From contig CP019797.1 in assembly GCA_002951995.1 (NCBI GenBank), forward strand, positions 122,001-186,000: a stretch of 64,000 nucleotides of DNA, in the 5' to 3' direction. Source of the DNA: Stenotrophomonas acidaminiphila. GTDB lineage: Bacteria > Pseudomonadota > Gammaproteobacteria > Xanthomonadales > Xanthomonadaceae. Positions within the stretch are counted from its first letter, which is position 1, and each line of letters starts with the position of its first letter. Below are positions 55,839 through 64,000 of the stretch, in pieces. Both the position numbers and the translations under genes were made by a program. Under the pieces are notes generated by a model that saw only the letters and a program-made list of their open reading frames with translations, made no database searches and was not told the origin of the DNA.

Positions 55839-57779
55839 ATGGGAAGGGGATGGCGCGGGCTCGTGTTGCTGTTGGCAGGGACGTTGGCAGGCATGGCGGC
55901 GGTGCCGTCGACACAGGCCCAGGCATTGCCGGTGGAGGCGTTCGCCAAAGCCAGCCCGTTCTCGATGCCGCGGCTGTCGCCGGGCGGCGACTACCTGGCG
56001 CTTTCCACCGACTTCGGCCAGGGCAACCACGCCGTGTAGGTGCTGCGCCTGTCGGACATGAAGCGGATGGCGGTACTGCGCCTGCCGCGTTACGAGAGCC
56101 CGTTCCAGATCGTGTGGGTGGGCGACGGGCGCCTGGTCGTGGCCAAGGGTCGCAAGTACGGCTCGCTGGAGAAGCCGCTGCCCACCGGCGAGATCATCGC
56201 CAGCGATTTCGATGGCCAGAACCAGCGCTACATCTACGGCTACGAGCAGCAGAACGCCGCAGCCGGCCTGGATCGTGGCTTCGGCTACATCGAAGGCGTG
56301 GCCGAGAGCAACGATGGCCGCTTCTACATGCGCCAGCTCAAGCGCGATCCGACCTCGTCCATGCTCTACGTGGTCGACACGCAGCGACCGACGTTCAAGC
56401 TCATCGCCGACATCAACGTGCCGCAGCTGGAGTTCGTGATCGACCGCAACGGCGTCGCGCGCTACGCATGGGGGCGCGACGAGGCTGATGCCCATCTGCT
56501 GTACCGGTCCGATGACGGCAGGCGCTGGCAGCCGTTGCCGCCGCCGCAGGCCGGGAGCGTGTGGACGCCGCTGTCGTTCTCGGCCGACAACACCCACGTA
56601 TACGGCGCGCTCAGCCGGGCCGAAGGCCCATCGCAGCTGGTGTTGAGCGACCTGGATGGCGGCAATGCCGAAGTGCTGGTCGGCGACGGCTTTTCGAGCG
56701 TCGGCCTGACGCAATGGACCGGCTACCCCTCGGTGCCGTTCGCGGCGGCGCCGCAGGGCGGCCGCCCGCAGCTGGTCTACTTCGACCCGGGTCGCGCGGA
56801 GGCCGAGCTGCACCGGACGCTGGCGGGCCTGCTGCCGCAGCAGCACGTCAGCTTCGTCGATGTCAGCCGCAACGGCCAGGTGGTGCTGGTGCACATCGCC
56901 AGCGATCGCGACCCCGGCAGCTGGTATGTGTTGAAGCGCTCGACCAACAAGCTGGAGAAAGTACTCGTCGCGCGCGAGGGGATCGACCCGGTGCTGATGG
57001 CCGAGCGGCGCCCGCTGCGCTTCAAGGCCAGCGACGGGGTCGAACTGGAAGCGGTGCTCACGATCCCGCGCGACGGCGACGGGCGCCGTCATCCGGTCGT
57101 GGTGCTGCCGCATGGCGGCCCGCACGGGGTCAGCGACGACTGGTTCTACGACACCGACGCGCAGTTCCTGGCCAACCGTGGCTACCTGGTGGTCCAGGTC
57201 AACTACCGCGGCAGCGGTGGGCGCGGGCGCGCGTTCGAGCGCCTGGGTTACCTGCAGTGGGGCACGCGCATCCAGCAGGACCTGCTGGACGGGCTGGACC
57301 ACGCGGTGGCCGCCGGGCTGGCCGATCCGCAGCGGGTCTGCGCGTACGGCGCGAGCTTCGGCGCCTACTCGGCGATGATGCTGGCCGCGCGCGCGCCGGA
57401 GCGGATCCGTTGCGCGGTGGGCCTGGCCGGCGTCTACGACCTGAAGATGATGTACAGGAAGGGCGACATCAAGGACAGCGCCTACGGGCGCAACTACCTT
57501 GAGCGGGTGATCGGCCGCAGCGACGACGAGCTGCTGGCGAACTCGCCGGCGAACCTGGCGGCCCGCATCAAGGCGCCGGTGCTGCTGGTGCATGGCGAAC
57601 GCGATGAGCGCACGCCGATCGCGCAGGCCAACGCCATGCGCGCCGCGCTGGTCGCGGCGGGCAACGCGCCACGCTGGATGGCGGTCGCGGGCGAGGGCCA
57701 CGGCTTCTACAACGACGACAACAGCACTGCGTTCTACCGCGCGCTGGAAGCGTTCCTGCGCGAACACATCGGGAGCTGA
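55839..57779 (+). CDS. exported S9-family prolyl oligopeptidase-like peptidase, interrupted by an in-frame TAG
   Basis: A 647-codon frame. The signal peptide is MGRGWRGLVLLLAGTLAGMAAVPSTQAQA, followed by a beta-propeller-like N-domain and the catalytic alpha/beta-hydrolase domain with nucleophile GASFGAYSA near residue 504, Asp in GERDERTPIAQ and His in GEGHGFYND. A TAG at 56037–56039 stops it at residue 66, yet the same frame continues at once (LRLSDMKRMAVLRLP). A GTG directly follows the TAG and could start an unexported product, but no ribosome-binding site precedes it. Either a nonsense mutation or a base error. It would cleave short peptides in the periplasm. Confidence 0.82.
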
Positions 57780-58219
57780 GTGCGACCGCGGCCGTCCGCC
57801 TCCGGCGTGGCCGCGCCGGCCCGGCTAGCGCGGGGTGCCGCCAGGTACTCGATCACCGCCCTGCGGCGTTGCGGGTCGGACGTCGCGTTGGGCATGCGGG
57901 TGCCCGGCACCTGTTTCTGCGGCGAGGCCAGGAACGCATCCAGGGTCCGCGCGTCCCAGACGATGCCGCTGTCGCGCATCGCCTCGGAATAGGCATAGCC
58001 CGGCGCGGTGCCGGCCCGGCGGCCGATCACGCCGTGCAGGTTGGGGCCGACGCGGTGGCCCAGGTCGGCGCGGGTGTCGTGGCAGCCGGCGCAGATGGCG
58101 AACGCCCGCTCCAGCTCGCGCTGGTGCGGGGTGGCGTCGCTGGCATGGTTGAACACGTCGCGCTGGCCGCAGGCGCACAGCACTGCCGCCATCCCGAGCA
58201 GCAACAGGCAGCGCCGCAC
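57734..58219 (-). CDS. c-type cytochrome lipoprotein
   Basis: A 161-residue class I cytochrome c. The haem site is CAGCH near residue 40 (AICAGCHDTRAD), with the distal Met probably in GTRMPNATSDP. The N-terminus (MRRCLLLLGMAAVLCACGQ) is a lipoprotein signal. I chose the GTG at 58219 because GGGGAA lies 4 bases before it. The last about 30 residues (GAATPEADGRGRTQLPMCSRRN) are atypical and overlap the S9 gene by 46 bases. One missing G near 57835 would end the protein at YLAGTPR, stop 57825, giving a normal cytochrome. It probably carries electrons in the periplasm. Confidence 0.78.
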   Translation of the reverse strand: MRRCLLLLGMAAVLCACGQRDVFNHASDATPHQRELERAFAICAGCHDTRADLGHRVGPNLHGVIGRRAGTAPGYAYSEAMRDSGIVWDARTLDAFLASPQKQVPGTRMPNATSDPQRRRAVIEYLAAPRASRAGAATPEADGRGRTQLPMCSRRNASSAR

Positions 58220-58317
58220 GGCGTTCCCCCGGCACTGCTTCCGCAGCGGCCGGGCCTGCCCGGCGGAAAGCCGTGCCGTTTCCATTCCCCTGCCGGCAAA
58301 CACGCGCGGTCGCGCCA

Positions 58318-59997
58318 TCACATCGCCGGGTAGTTGGGCCCGCCGCCGCCCTGCGGGGTCACCCACACGATGTTCTGGGTCGGGTCCTTGATGTCGCAGG
58401 TCTTGCAGTGCACGCAGTTCTGCGCGTTGATCTGCAGGCGCGTGTCGGCGCCTTCGCCGACGAACTCGTACACGCCCGCCGGGCAGTAGCGCGCTTCCGG
58501 CCCGGCGTACTCGGCCAAGTTGATGCGCACCGGCACCGTCGGGTCCTTCAGGGTCAGGTGGCTGGGCTGGTCTTCCTCGTGGTTGGTCGAGGACAGGAAC
58601 ACCGAGCTCAGGCGGTCGAAGGTCAGCACGTTGTCCGGCTTCGGGTACTCGATCTTCGTGTGCCTGGCCGCCGGCTCCAGGCATTCGTGGTCGGCCTTGG
58701 TGCGGTGGATCGTCCACGGCGCGTTGCGCACGCCCAGCTTGGGCAGCAGCCACTGCTCGATGCCGGTCATCAGCGTGGCCAGAGTGCGGCCCTTCTTGAA
58801 CCACTGCTTGAAGTTCTTGGACTGCAGCAGCTCGGTCTTGAGCCAGCTGTTCTCGAACGCCTCCGGGTAGGCGGCCAGCTCGTCACGCGAACGCCCGGCC
58901 GCCAGCGCCTCGAACGCCGCCTCGGCGGCCAACATGCCGGTCTTGATCGCGGCGTGGCTGCCCTTGATGCGGCTGACGTTGAGGTAGCCGGCCTCGCAGC
59001 CGACCAGCGCACCGCCCGGGAACACCGTCTTCGGCAGCGACAGGATGCCGCCGGCGGTGATCGCGCGCGCGCCGTAGGCGATGCGCTTGCCGCCTTCCAG
59101 GTGCTTGCGGATCGCCGGGTGGGTCTTGAAGCGCTGGAATTCCTCGAACGGGCTCAGCCACGGGTTGCGGTAGTCCAACCCGACCACGTAGCCGATCGAG
59201 ACCTTGCCGCCGTCGGCGTGGTACAGGAACGCGCCGCCGTAGGTGTCGTCGTCCAGCGGCCAGCCGGCCGCATGCACCACCAGGCCCGGCTCGTGCCTGG
59301 CCGGGTCGATCTGCCACAGTTCCTTGATGCCGATGCCATAGCTCTGCGGGTCCTTGCCCGCATCGAGCTTGAAGCGGCTGATCAGCTGGCGGCCGAGGTG
59401 GCCGCGCGCGCCTTCGGCGAAGATCGTGTAGCGCGCATGCAGCTCCATGCCGCGCTCGAAGTTCGGGCCCGGGGTGCCGTCCTTGTGGATGCCCATGTCG
59501 CCGGTGGCCACGCCCATCACCGCGCCGTTGTCGTCGTACAGCACCTCGGCGGCGGCGAAACCCGGGAAGATCGCCACTTCCAGCGCCTCGGCCTGCTGCG
59601 CCAGCCAGCGGGTCACCTCGCCCAGGCTGACGATGTAGTTGCCGTGGTTCTGGAAGCACTCCGGCAGCAGCCAGTTGGGCGTGGCCTTGGCGCCGGTGGC
59701 ATCCAGGAACAGGAACTCGTCGCGGGTCACCGCCTGCTTCAGCGGCGCGCCCATTTCCTTCCAGTCCGGGAACAGCTCGCTCAGCGCACGCGGGTCCATC
59801 ACCGCGCCGGACAGGATGTGCGCGCCCGGCTCGGAGCCCTTCTCCAGCACGCACACCGACAGCTCCTGGCCCTTTTCCACCGCAAGCTGGCGCAGGCGGA
59901 TGGCCGTGGCCAGCCCGGCGGGGCCGGCGCCGACGATCACCACGTCGAATTCCATCGCTTCGCGCGGCGGGAGGGCGGAGGAGGCTTCAATATTCAT
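58318..59997 (-). CDS. electron transfer flavoprotein-ubiquinone oxidoreductase
   Basis: A 559-residue ETF-QO that passes electrons from reduced ETF to ubiquinone during fatty-acid and amino-acid oxidation. The FAD-binding start is VVIVGAGPAGLATAIRLRQL, with GAHILSGAVMDPRAL and FAEGARGHLG further on. The quinone/FAD-dependent core ends in the 4Fe-4S cluster CVHCKTCDIKDPTQNI, preceded by CPAGVYE. Peripheral inner-membrane enzyme. The start ATG at 59997 (MNIEASSALPPREAMEF) is favoured over the long upstream extension. Confidence 0.95.
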   Translation of the reverse strand: MNIEASSALPPREAMEFDVVIVGAGPAGLATAIRLRQLAVEKGQELSVCVLEKGSEPGAHILSGAVMDPRALSELFPDWKEMGAPLKQAVTRDEFLFLDATGAKATPNWLLPECFQNHGNYIVSLGEVTRWLAQQAEALEVAIFPGFAAAEVLYDDNGAVMGVATGDMGIHKDGTPGPNFERGMELHARYTIFAEGARGHLGRQLISRFKLDAGKDPQSYGIGIKELWQIDPARHEPGLVVHAAGWPLDDDTYGGAFLYHADGGKVSIGYVVGLDYRNPWLSPFEEFQRFKTHPAIRKHLEGGKRIAYGARAITAGGILSLPKTVFPGGALVGCEAGYLNVSRIKGSHAAIKTGMLAAEAAFEALAAGRSRDELAAYPEAFENSWLKTELLQSKNFKQWFKKGRTLATLMTGIEQWLLPKLGVRNAPWTIHRTKADHECLEPAARHTKIEYPKPDNVLTFDRLSSVFLSSTNHEEDQPSHLTLKDPTVPVRINLAEYAGPEARYCPAGVYEFVGEGADTRLQINAQNCVHCKTCDIKDPTQNIVWVTPQGGGGPNYPAM

Positions 59998-60135
59998 GCG
60001 GGGACTCTTGGCTGGGGCCGGCGACGGCGTGGCGACGGGCTGAAGGCCCATTTTCACCGACCCGGCGGCGATGTTCCAATCCACGGGCACCCGCGCCGGT
60101 GGCCGCCGCCGCTGCCGCAGGGCCGGGGCGGTGGG

Positions 60136-60306
60136 TCAAGCGTTGTCGCGTGGCCCGTGCTGCTTCAGGAACTCGACGATTGCCGGTGGCATCGGGCGGC
60201 AGCCGCAGGCCGCGGCGTGCGCCACGTGCCAGGCCACGCCCTGCTGGAACGTGGGATTGCGCGGCATGCGGTTGTGCTCATGCCAGGCTTTGTTGGTCGT
60301 TCCCAT
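60136..60306 (-). CDS. small conserved protein with WH/HA/CGCRPxP motif
   Basis: A 56-residue protein: it opens MGTTNKAWHEHNRMPRNPT and later reads WHVAHAAACGCRPMPPAI. The spacing of MPRNPT, WH, AH and CGCRPMP matches a family of small uncharacterised bacterial proteins, so the frame is likely real. The Cys–Gly–Cys and the histidines could bind a metal. Its first codons overlap the end of the CMD-family gene by 29 bases, so the two are coupled. Function unknown. Confidence 0.7.
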   Translation of the reverse strand: MGTTNKAWHEHNRMPRNPTFQQGVAWHVAHAAACGCRPMPPAIVEFLKQHGPRDNA

Positions 60307-60601
60307 CGTATGCCTCCAGGGCGGCCGGAAGCGCGCCGATCACGACCGCGTCGGCGGCGGGCAGGCCGACAAGCACGGCGCCGAGCACTTCCTCGCGCGA
60401 CGCACCGTGCGCCTTTGCCGACAGCACGTGGAACGGGACGCCGGCATTGTTGCCGGTGGCGGCCAGCACCGCGATATAGGCCAGCTCGGCGGTCTTCCCG
60501 TCCAGCGCGCCACGCCCCAGTGCATCCGCCACCTGGCCCCAGGCGCTGGCGACGGCGGGCGCCTCGCGCATGAACAGGGCAAACGCTTTCGATACGCTCA
60601 T
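60278..60601 (-). CDS. carboxymuconolactone decarboxylase (CMD)/AhpD-fold protein
   Basis: A 107-residue CMD-fold protein (AFALFMREAPAVASAWGQVADALG, ELAYIAVLAATGNNAGVPFHVLSAKAHGASREEVLGAVLVGLPAADAVVIGALPAALEAY). The usual catalytic CxxC is absent: the equivalent position reads NNAGVPFH, keeping only the final histidine. It is therefore not an AhpD-type thiol enzyme; a decarboxylase-like or structural role is possible. Start ATG at 60601; overlaps the next small gene. Confidence 0.82.
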   Translation of the reverse strand: MSVSKAFALFMREAPAVASAWGQVADALGRGALDGKTAELAYIAVLAATGNNAGVPFHVLSAKAHGASREEVLGAVLVGLPAADAVVIGALPAALEAYDGNDQQSLA

Positions 60602-60983
60602 GCGTGTCTCCTGTGGGGCGCCGTGGTGGCCGGGTGCACCTGCATGATATCGGCATCGCACGGCGGCGTGACGCCGTTCCGGCACGGGGGGCGCCGTGGA
60701 GCCAGTGGATGCCGTTGCCGGTGCGCCGCGCCGCGCCGCCGGTCCGGTGGCCCGCAGGTGAGCCGTGCGTGCGGACGATCTGCGGCCTCGCGCACTGCCG
60801 TGCCGCCGGCATCCTGCCCCCGCAGGATGGCGTTGGTTGCCAGTCGATCGAGTGCGGGCCGTGCGCATCGACATTGTCGGTGGATGCAACGAAGGCCGCC
60901 CGCGCCGGGCGAGCGGAAGCGCCGCGTGGCGCTTCTGGCACTTCCGGCACGCGCGAGGCCGCCGTGGCGTGGCCGGCGGAGCG
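60602..60983. other. 382-base intergenic stretch
   Basis: Lies between the CMD-family start and the GNAT stop. Open frames give Arg/Ala-rich out-of-frame products. I see no recognisable gene, RNA or repeat. Confidence 0.4.
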
Positions 60984-61466
60984 TCAGCCGGCGTTGTCCC
61001 GCGCCGGCAGGCGCTTGGTCATGAAGACATTGAACGCCGTGGCCGTGTACCCGCCGAACGGCCCACACCAGGCAAAGCCATTGCGCAGGTACAGCGCGTG
61101 CGCGGCGGCGAACGGCGCCCCGGTTCCGGTCTCCAGATACAGCCGGGTGTAGCCGCTGTCGCGCGCTGCGCGCACGATCTCGTCCAGCACCGCCTGGCCG
61201 ACGCCGCGGCGCAGGAACGGCGGCCGCGTGCGCATGGATTTGATCTCGCCGGCACCGTCGCCCAGCGCCTTCAGCGCACCGCAGCCACACAGCTGGCCGT
61301 CCAGCCACGCCGACCAGAAGCTGACCCCCGGTGCGCGCAGGCCATCAAGCGCCAGCGCATGGACATGGCCTGCGGGGGTATTGCCGTGCATGCCGGCAAG
61401 GTGCTCGCCGACCAGCGCCTGGACCTGCGGCGAGGACAGGTCATCGCGGCGGACGAGGATCGACAT
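60984..61466 (-). CDS. GNAT-family N-acetyltransferase
   Basis: A 160-residue GNAT. The acetyl-CoA-binding signature is KSMRTRPPFLRRGVGQAVLDEIVRAAR, and the C-terminal strand region is YTRLYLETGTGAPFAAAHALYLRNGFAWCGPFGGY. The MRTRPPFLRRGVG spacing is typical. The substrate cannot be told. The start ATG at 61466 (MSILVRRDDLSSPQV) is followed by family-like sequence; the frame upstream lacks support. Confidence 0.87.
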   Translation of the reverse strand: MSILVRRDDLSSPQVQALVGEHLAGMHGNTPAGHVHALALDGLRAPGVSFWSAWLDGQLCGCGALKALGDGAGEIKSMRTRPPFLRRGVGQAVLDEIVRAARDSGYTRLYLETGTGAPFAAAHALYLRNGFAWCGPFGGYTATAFNVFMTKRLPARDNAG

Positions 61467-61544
61467 GGCGGGCAGTCCGTAGGGTCGGATGGCGGCGCCG
61501 GTGGCGTGGACAACGGCACCGGCCAGCATGGCGCATCAGCGCTG

Positions 61545-61919
61545 TCAGGCCAGGAGCACGGCCTCGGCGATCAGCCGGTCGAGCCGGCGCACGTCGATGC
61601 CCTTGTTGAGGTTGACCTTGATGTGGCCGGCCTTGGTCCACAGCTCGATCTCCGAGTTGAAGTTGAAGATGCCGTGCCCGTTCTCGGACGACCACATGTA
61701 GATGGACGAATACGGCAGCGAATAGATCTCCACCTTCTTGCCGGTGAAGCCCTGGGCATCCCTGACGATCAGGCGCTTGTTGGTGAAGATGGCCGCGTCG
61801 CGGAAGGTCTTGTATGCGGCGATTGCGGTTTCGCCGGCGACCAACAGCTCATGCACGTCATTCGGGACCGGGCATTCGGACACCAGGGTCCATGCCAGGA
61901 TTGCGGCGGTTTCTGCCAT
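61545..61919 (-). CDS. bacterial PH-domain (bPH_1) protein
   Basis: A 124-residue protein that is almost entirely a bacterial pleckstrin-homology domain: AAYKTFRDAAIFTNKRLIVRDAQGFTGKKVEIYSLPYSSIYMWSSEN, then NSEIELWTKAGHIKVNL and the helix DVRRLDRLIAEAVL. Such proteins bind membranes or partner proteins under stress. A GAGAAA stretch precedes the ATG. G+C content looks lower than in flanking housekeeping genes. It lies 61 bases after the uncharacterised gene at 61981–62397, probably in one transcript. Confidence 0.85.
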   Translation of the reverse strand: MAETAAILAWTLVSECPVPNDVHELLVAGETAIAAYKTFRDAAIFTNKRLIVRDAQGFTGKKVEIYSLPYSSIYMWSSENGHGIFNFNSEIELWTKAGHIKVNLNKGIDVRRLDRLIAEAVLLA

Positions 61920-61980
61920 TGCGTGTTTCTCCTTGGGTAGCAGGCGCGGAAAGGCGCGCCGCATGCAGGCGTGCTGTGCG

Positions 61981-62397
61981 CTAGCGGATTTCGACCCGCT
62001 TGAGCGGGGTGCCGACGATGCTTCCGTCCGCACGCCGGTCCAGCTTGAGCAGCAGCACGAACGAGGTCAGCGTGCTGCCGATCTCGCGCGGGTGCGCCGT
62101 GCGGTCCTTGGCCTCGATGAAGTAGCACCACGGCTCGTAGCCCTGCTCGAACACCAGCGCCAGCTTCGCATCCTGGTCGTTCCTGGCCGGCGACTTGCTG
62201 CCGTTCTCGTTGATGCCCCACTCCGGCCCCTGGACGATGTACGCCTTCGCGCCATCGTGCGTGCAGCTGTTGTCGGTCCAGATGCTGAAATACACCCTGC
62301 GCTCGGAATCATTGACCGCGCACCAGCTCCAGACGGTGTTCAACTGCACGGCACCCAGCCGGTCCATCAGCTGCGAGCGGTTCTCGGGTCTGGCCAT
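61981..62397 (-). CDS. uncharacterised protein with NTxWSWCAV start
   Basis: A 138-residue protein: MARPENRSQLMDRLGAVQLNTVWSWCAVNDSERRVYFSIWTDNS, then GPEWGINENGSKSPARNDQ, and the end FVLLLKLDRRADGSIVGTPLKRVEIR. It is probably a small alpha/beta domain. I recall similar sequences as uncharacterised proteins, sometimes at the N-terminus of HNH-type or defence-related proteins, but cannot name a family. It is cytoplasmic and lower in G+C than the surroundings. It precedes the PH-domain gene. Confidence 0.62.
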   Translation of the reverse strand: MARPENRSQLMDRLGAVQLNTVWSWCAVNDSERRVYFSIWTDNSCTHDGAKAYIVQGPEWGINENGSKSPARNDQDAKLALVFEQGYEPWCYFIEAKDRTAHPREIGSTLTSFVLLLKLDRRADGSIVGTPLKRVEIR

Positions 62398-62711
62398 GTC
62401 GATCCTCGGGTGTGCAACGGGTGTCGCGCCGCGGGCCCGCGGCAATCGGGCGAGTATGGCCGCTGGCAAACGCCTTGTGAATCAGGAAAACCCCGCGCCC
62501 GCGGCTGTGCTGCATGGCGTTGCCGCACCCGCTCATCCACCGGGTGGTGCGCCACCCCGGACATCGAGCCAGGCTGCCGGGACCCCGGACCCCGGACCCC
62601 GGGGGGTGCGCCCGGATCACCCCGCACCGGGGTGCGGCGGATGCGCAGCCCGCGGCACGTTCGCAGTCGTCCGGTTACCCGGGCCTCAACCAACCCGCAC
62701 CGGCCTGGAAT
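62398..62711. other. 314-base intergenic stretch with heptamer repeat and hairpin
   Basis: Contains three tandem copies of GACCCCG (62581–62601) followed by a G6 stretch, and a hairpin CACCCCG/CGGGGTG (62618–62634). No gene is evident. The hairpin may help terminate catB, whose stop is about 78 bases away. Confidence 0.5.
62581..62601. repeat. tandem heptamer GACCCCG x3
   Basis: Three perfect head-to-tail copies of a 7-base unit. Such short G/C-rich tandems are prone to slippage and may vary in copy number between isolates. Confidence 0.7.
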
Positions 62712-63344
62712 TCAGACGGCACGCCCGCGCCAGTACGCGTGCAGGCCGGCAATGTCGGACGTGCACAACAGCGGCATGGCGGCCTCGATCCAGTCGATCG
62801 GCCAATCCCACCACGCCATCTCCAGCAGCAACGCGATCTCCGTATCGGAGAAGCGCTTCCTGATCGGTCTGCCGGGGTTGCCGCCCACGATCGCATACGG
62901 CTCCACATCCCGCGTGACCAGGGCGCGGCTGCCGATCACCGCGCCATGCCCGATCCGCACGCCAGGCATGATCATCGCCTCGGACCCGACCCATACGTCG
63001 CTGCCCAGCACCGTGTCGCCGGCGCGCTGGAACGCATCCTGCGCGCTGGCGAAAGCGGGCTCTTCCTGCATGTAGAAAAACGGAAAGGAAGACACCCAGT
63101 CGTGCCGGTGGCCCTGGTTGCCGGCCATGATGAAGCTGGCCCCCGAGCCAATGGAGCAGAAGCTGCCGATGACCAGCTGGTCGACATCCTCCCGGTCCGG
63201 CAGGAGATAGCGCGCGCAATCGTCGAACGAATGGCCGTGGTAGTAGCCGGAGTAGTAGCTGTATCGCCCGACCTTGATGTTCGGGTTCGTCACCTGCTCG
63301 GAGAGCAGCTTGCCCTTGAACGGGCTGTCGAAGTAATTGGTCAT
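62712..63344 (-). CDS. CatB-type (xenobiotic) chloramphenicol O-acetyltransferase
   Basis: A 210-residue left-handed beta-helix acetyltransferase, the exact length of CatB proteins. It begins [17 protein letters not shown], as integron CatB3-type enzymes do as I remember them, and keeps the catalytic histidine in [17 protein letters not shown]. Hexapeptide repeats follow ([28 protein letters not shown]). It would acetylate chloramphenicol or a related alcohol with acetyl-CoA. G+C looks lower than in neighbours, fitting acquisition. No integron attC site or integrase is visible. Confidence 0.88.
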   Translation of the reverse strand: MTNYFDSPFKGKLLSEQVTNPNIKVGRYSYYSGYYHGHSFDDCARYLLPDREDVDQLVIGSFCSIGSGASFIMAGNQGHRHDWVSSFPFFYMQEEPAFASAQDAFQRAGDTVLGSDVWVGSEAMIMPGVRIGHGAVIGSRALVTRDVEPYAIVGGNPGRPIRKRFSDTEIALLLEMAWWDWPIDWIEAAMPLLCTSDIAGLHAYWRGRAV

Positions 63345-63797
63345 GAAGGACTGCCTGTAATGCACGTCTTGCCCGGCCTGCGGGCGCCTGTGCCGGTCGC
63401 CGTCCGGAAACCGGCCTGGATGGAACGCCGGCGACGGCCGGCGTGAGGCCGCGTCATGGATGCTGGGCAACCCAGGTGCGCATGCCATGCCACGGCCGCG
63501 CATGGTAACCCCACCACGGTGGCGGCCACGCGCAGCGGCGGAGGAAGGACAGCCTGGCCTGGCAACGCGATGCAGGCCGACGAGCAGCAGCGCTGCGCTG
63601 ATACTGGGCACCGCGCACGGCCGCTCACGGGCACGCACCGCGTATGCGATCGGGCTGCCGGGCACAGACAGCACGAGAAACGCCTGCCCGGGCGATGGCC
63701 GGCACCCCGCATGGCTTTCCTGCACCGCGTAGTGCCCGCGGCGGCCCATGGCACGCGGCGCGCGCGTGGGCCGACCTGCAGGCCTCGGCGCGGCCGC
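63345..63797. other. 453-base intergenic stretch
   Basis: Lies between catB and a gene cut by the right edge. Frames here are Arg/Ala/Pro-rich and not gene-like. No promoter, repeat or attachment site could be made out. Confidence 0.4.
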
Positions 63798-64000
63798 CTA
63801 CCGCTTCTCTTCCGCAGGGCAGGCCAGCGCCTTGCTGTAGAAGCCCGATGGATCAAAGCAGCACACACGCTTCTTCCCCTTCTCCAGCATGTCGATCGCA
63901 TTGGCGGCCCGCTCGCGCCGGGTCGCCTCCTGCTTGGCGGACTCCATCCAATGAACCCAGTCGATCCTGGCCAGCGTGGTGGTATCCGCCCAGGTCGCCC
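63798..64000 (-). CDS. YdeI/OmpD-associated-like protein, 3' end only
   Basis: The stop TAG is at 63798–63800; the 5' part lies beyond the window. The visible 66 residues (starting ATWADTTTLARIDWVHWMESAK) contain RRERAANAIDMLEKGKK and end RVCCFDPSGFYSKALACPAEEKR. The basic RxxRAxxAIDMLEKGK helix fits the C-terminus of YdeI/OmpD-associated proteins, some of which protect against antimicrobial peptides. The extra cysteine-rich tail is unusual. The call is tentative. Confidence 0.5.
   Translation of the reverse strand, partial: ATWADTTTLARIDWVHWMESAKQEATRRERAANAIDMLEKGKKRVCCFDPSGFYSKALACPAEEKR

Overview
This is a chromosomal segment of very high G+C content. The proteins look like those of the Xanthomonadaceae (Xanthomonas, Stenotrophomonas or Pseudoxanthomonas). 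Pointers are an Ax21-family outer-membrane protein, a rhodanese–secB–gpsA block, two tandem sodC lipoprotein genes, a fused indolepyruvate:ferredoxin oxidoreductase, an H-NS/Xrv-type protein and a glnA–glnK–amtB–ntrB–ntrC nitrogen cluster. The family assignment is inferred from gene content, because no rRNA or tRNA lies in the window.

Layout. 1–4.6 kb: three adjacent TldD/TldE-type genes on the minus strand, two of them with twin-arginine signals. 4.7–7.3 kb: a DUF938 methyltransferase and an exported M61 peptidase. 7.4–9.05 kb: a hipBA toxin–antitoxin pair with a perfect inverted-repeat operator. 9.1–12.8 kb: the indolepyruvate oxidoreductase. 13–24.2 kb: housekeeping and envelope genes (TPR and beta-propeller proteins, Ycf46-like AAA, ParA, SixA, YceI–ClsC, thioesterase) and a DosP-like PAS-PAS-GAF-GGDEF-EAL protein. 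24.3–30.8 kb: acyltransferase, YheT-type hydrolase, TPR-sulfotransferase, PEBP protein, META/DUF4377 lipoprotein and UppP.

31–37 kb is the nitrogen module. A sigma-54 promoter and two NtrC boxes precede glnA; glnK and amtB follow; a third NtrC box lies directly against the ntrB start codon, which suggests autoregulation. A TPR serine/threonine kinase follows ntrC. 39.8–49.9 kb holds the sodC pair, a thiolase, several uncharacterised proteins and the hemD–hemX–hemY operon. 49.9–52.1 kb is rhodanese–secB–gpsA. 52.3–60 kb holds ax21, a short-chain dehydrogenase, H-NS, a Fpg/Nei glycosylase, an S9 peptidase, a cytochrome c lipoprotein and ETF-ubiquinone oxidoreductase. 60–64 kb is looser and partly lower in G+C, with a CMD-family protein, a small Cys-containing protein, a GNAT, a PH-domain protein, an uncharacterised protein, a CatB-type acetyltransferase and a cut-off YdeI-like gene.

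Six breaks in five otherwise well-conserved genes (amtB twice, ntrC, the kinase, hemY, ax21) are all explained by loss of one base (or, at one amtB site, one CTGG unit), five of them at G/C runs. The economical reading is a consensus-quality problem in the assembly rather than mass gene decay. An in-frame TAG in the S9 peptidase is a different kind of lesion. I did not find a convincing undescribed multi-gene system. The best leads are the exported TldD pair beside an apparently cytoplasmic TldE, and the NtrC box on the ntrB start.
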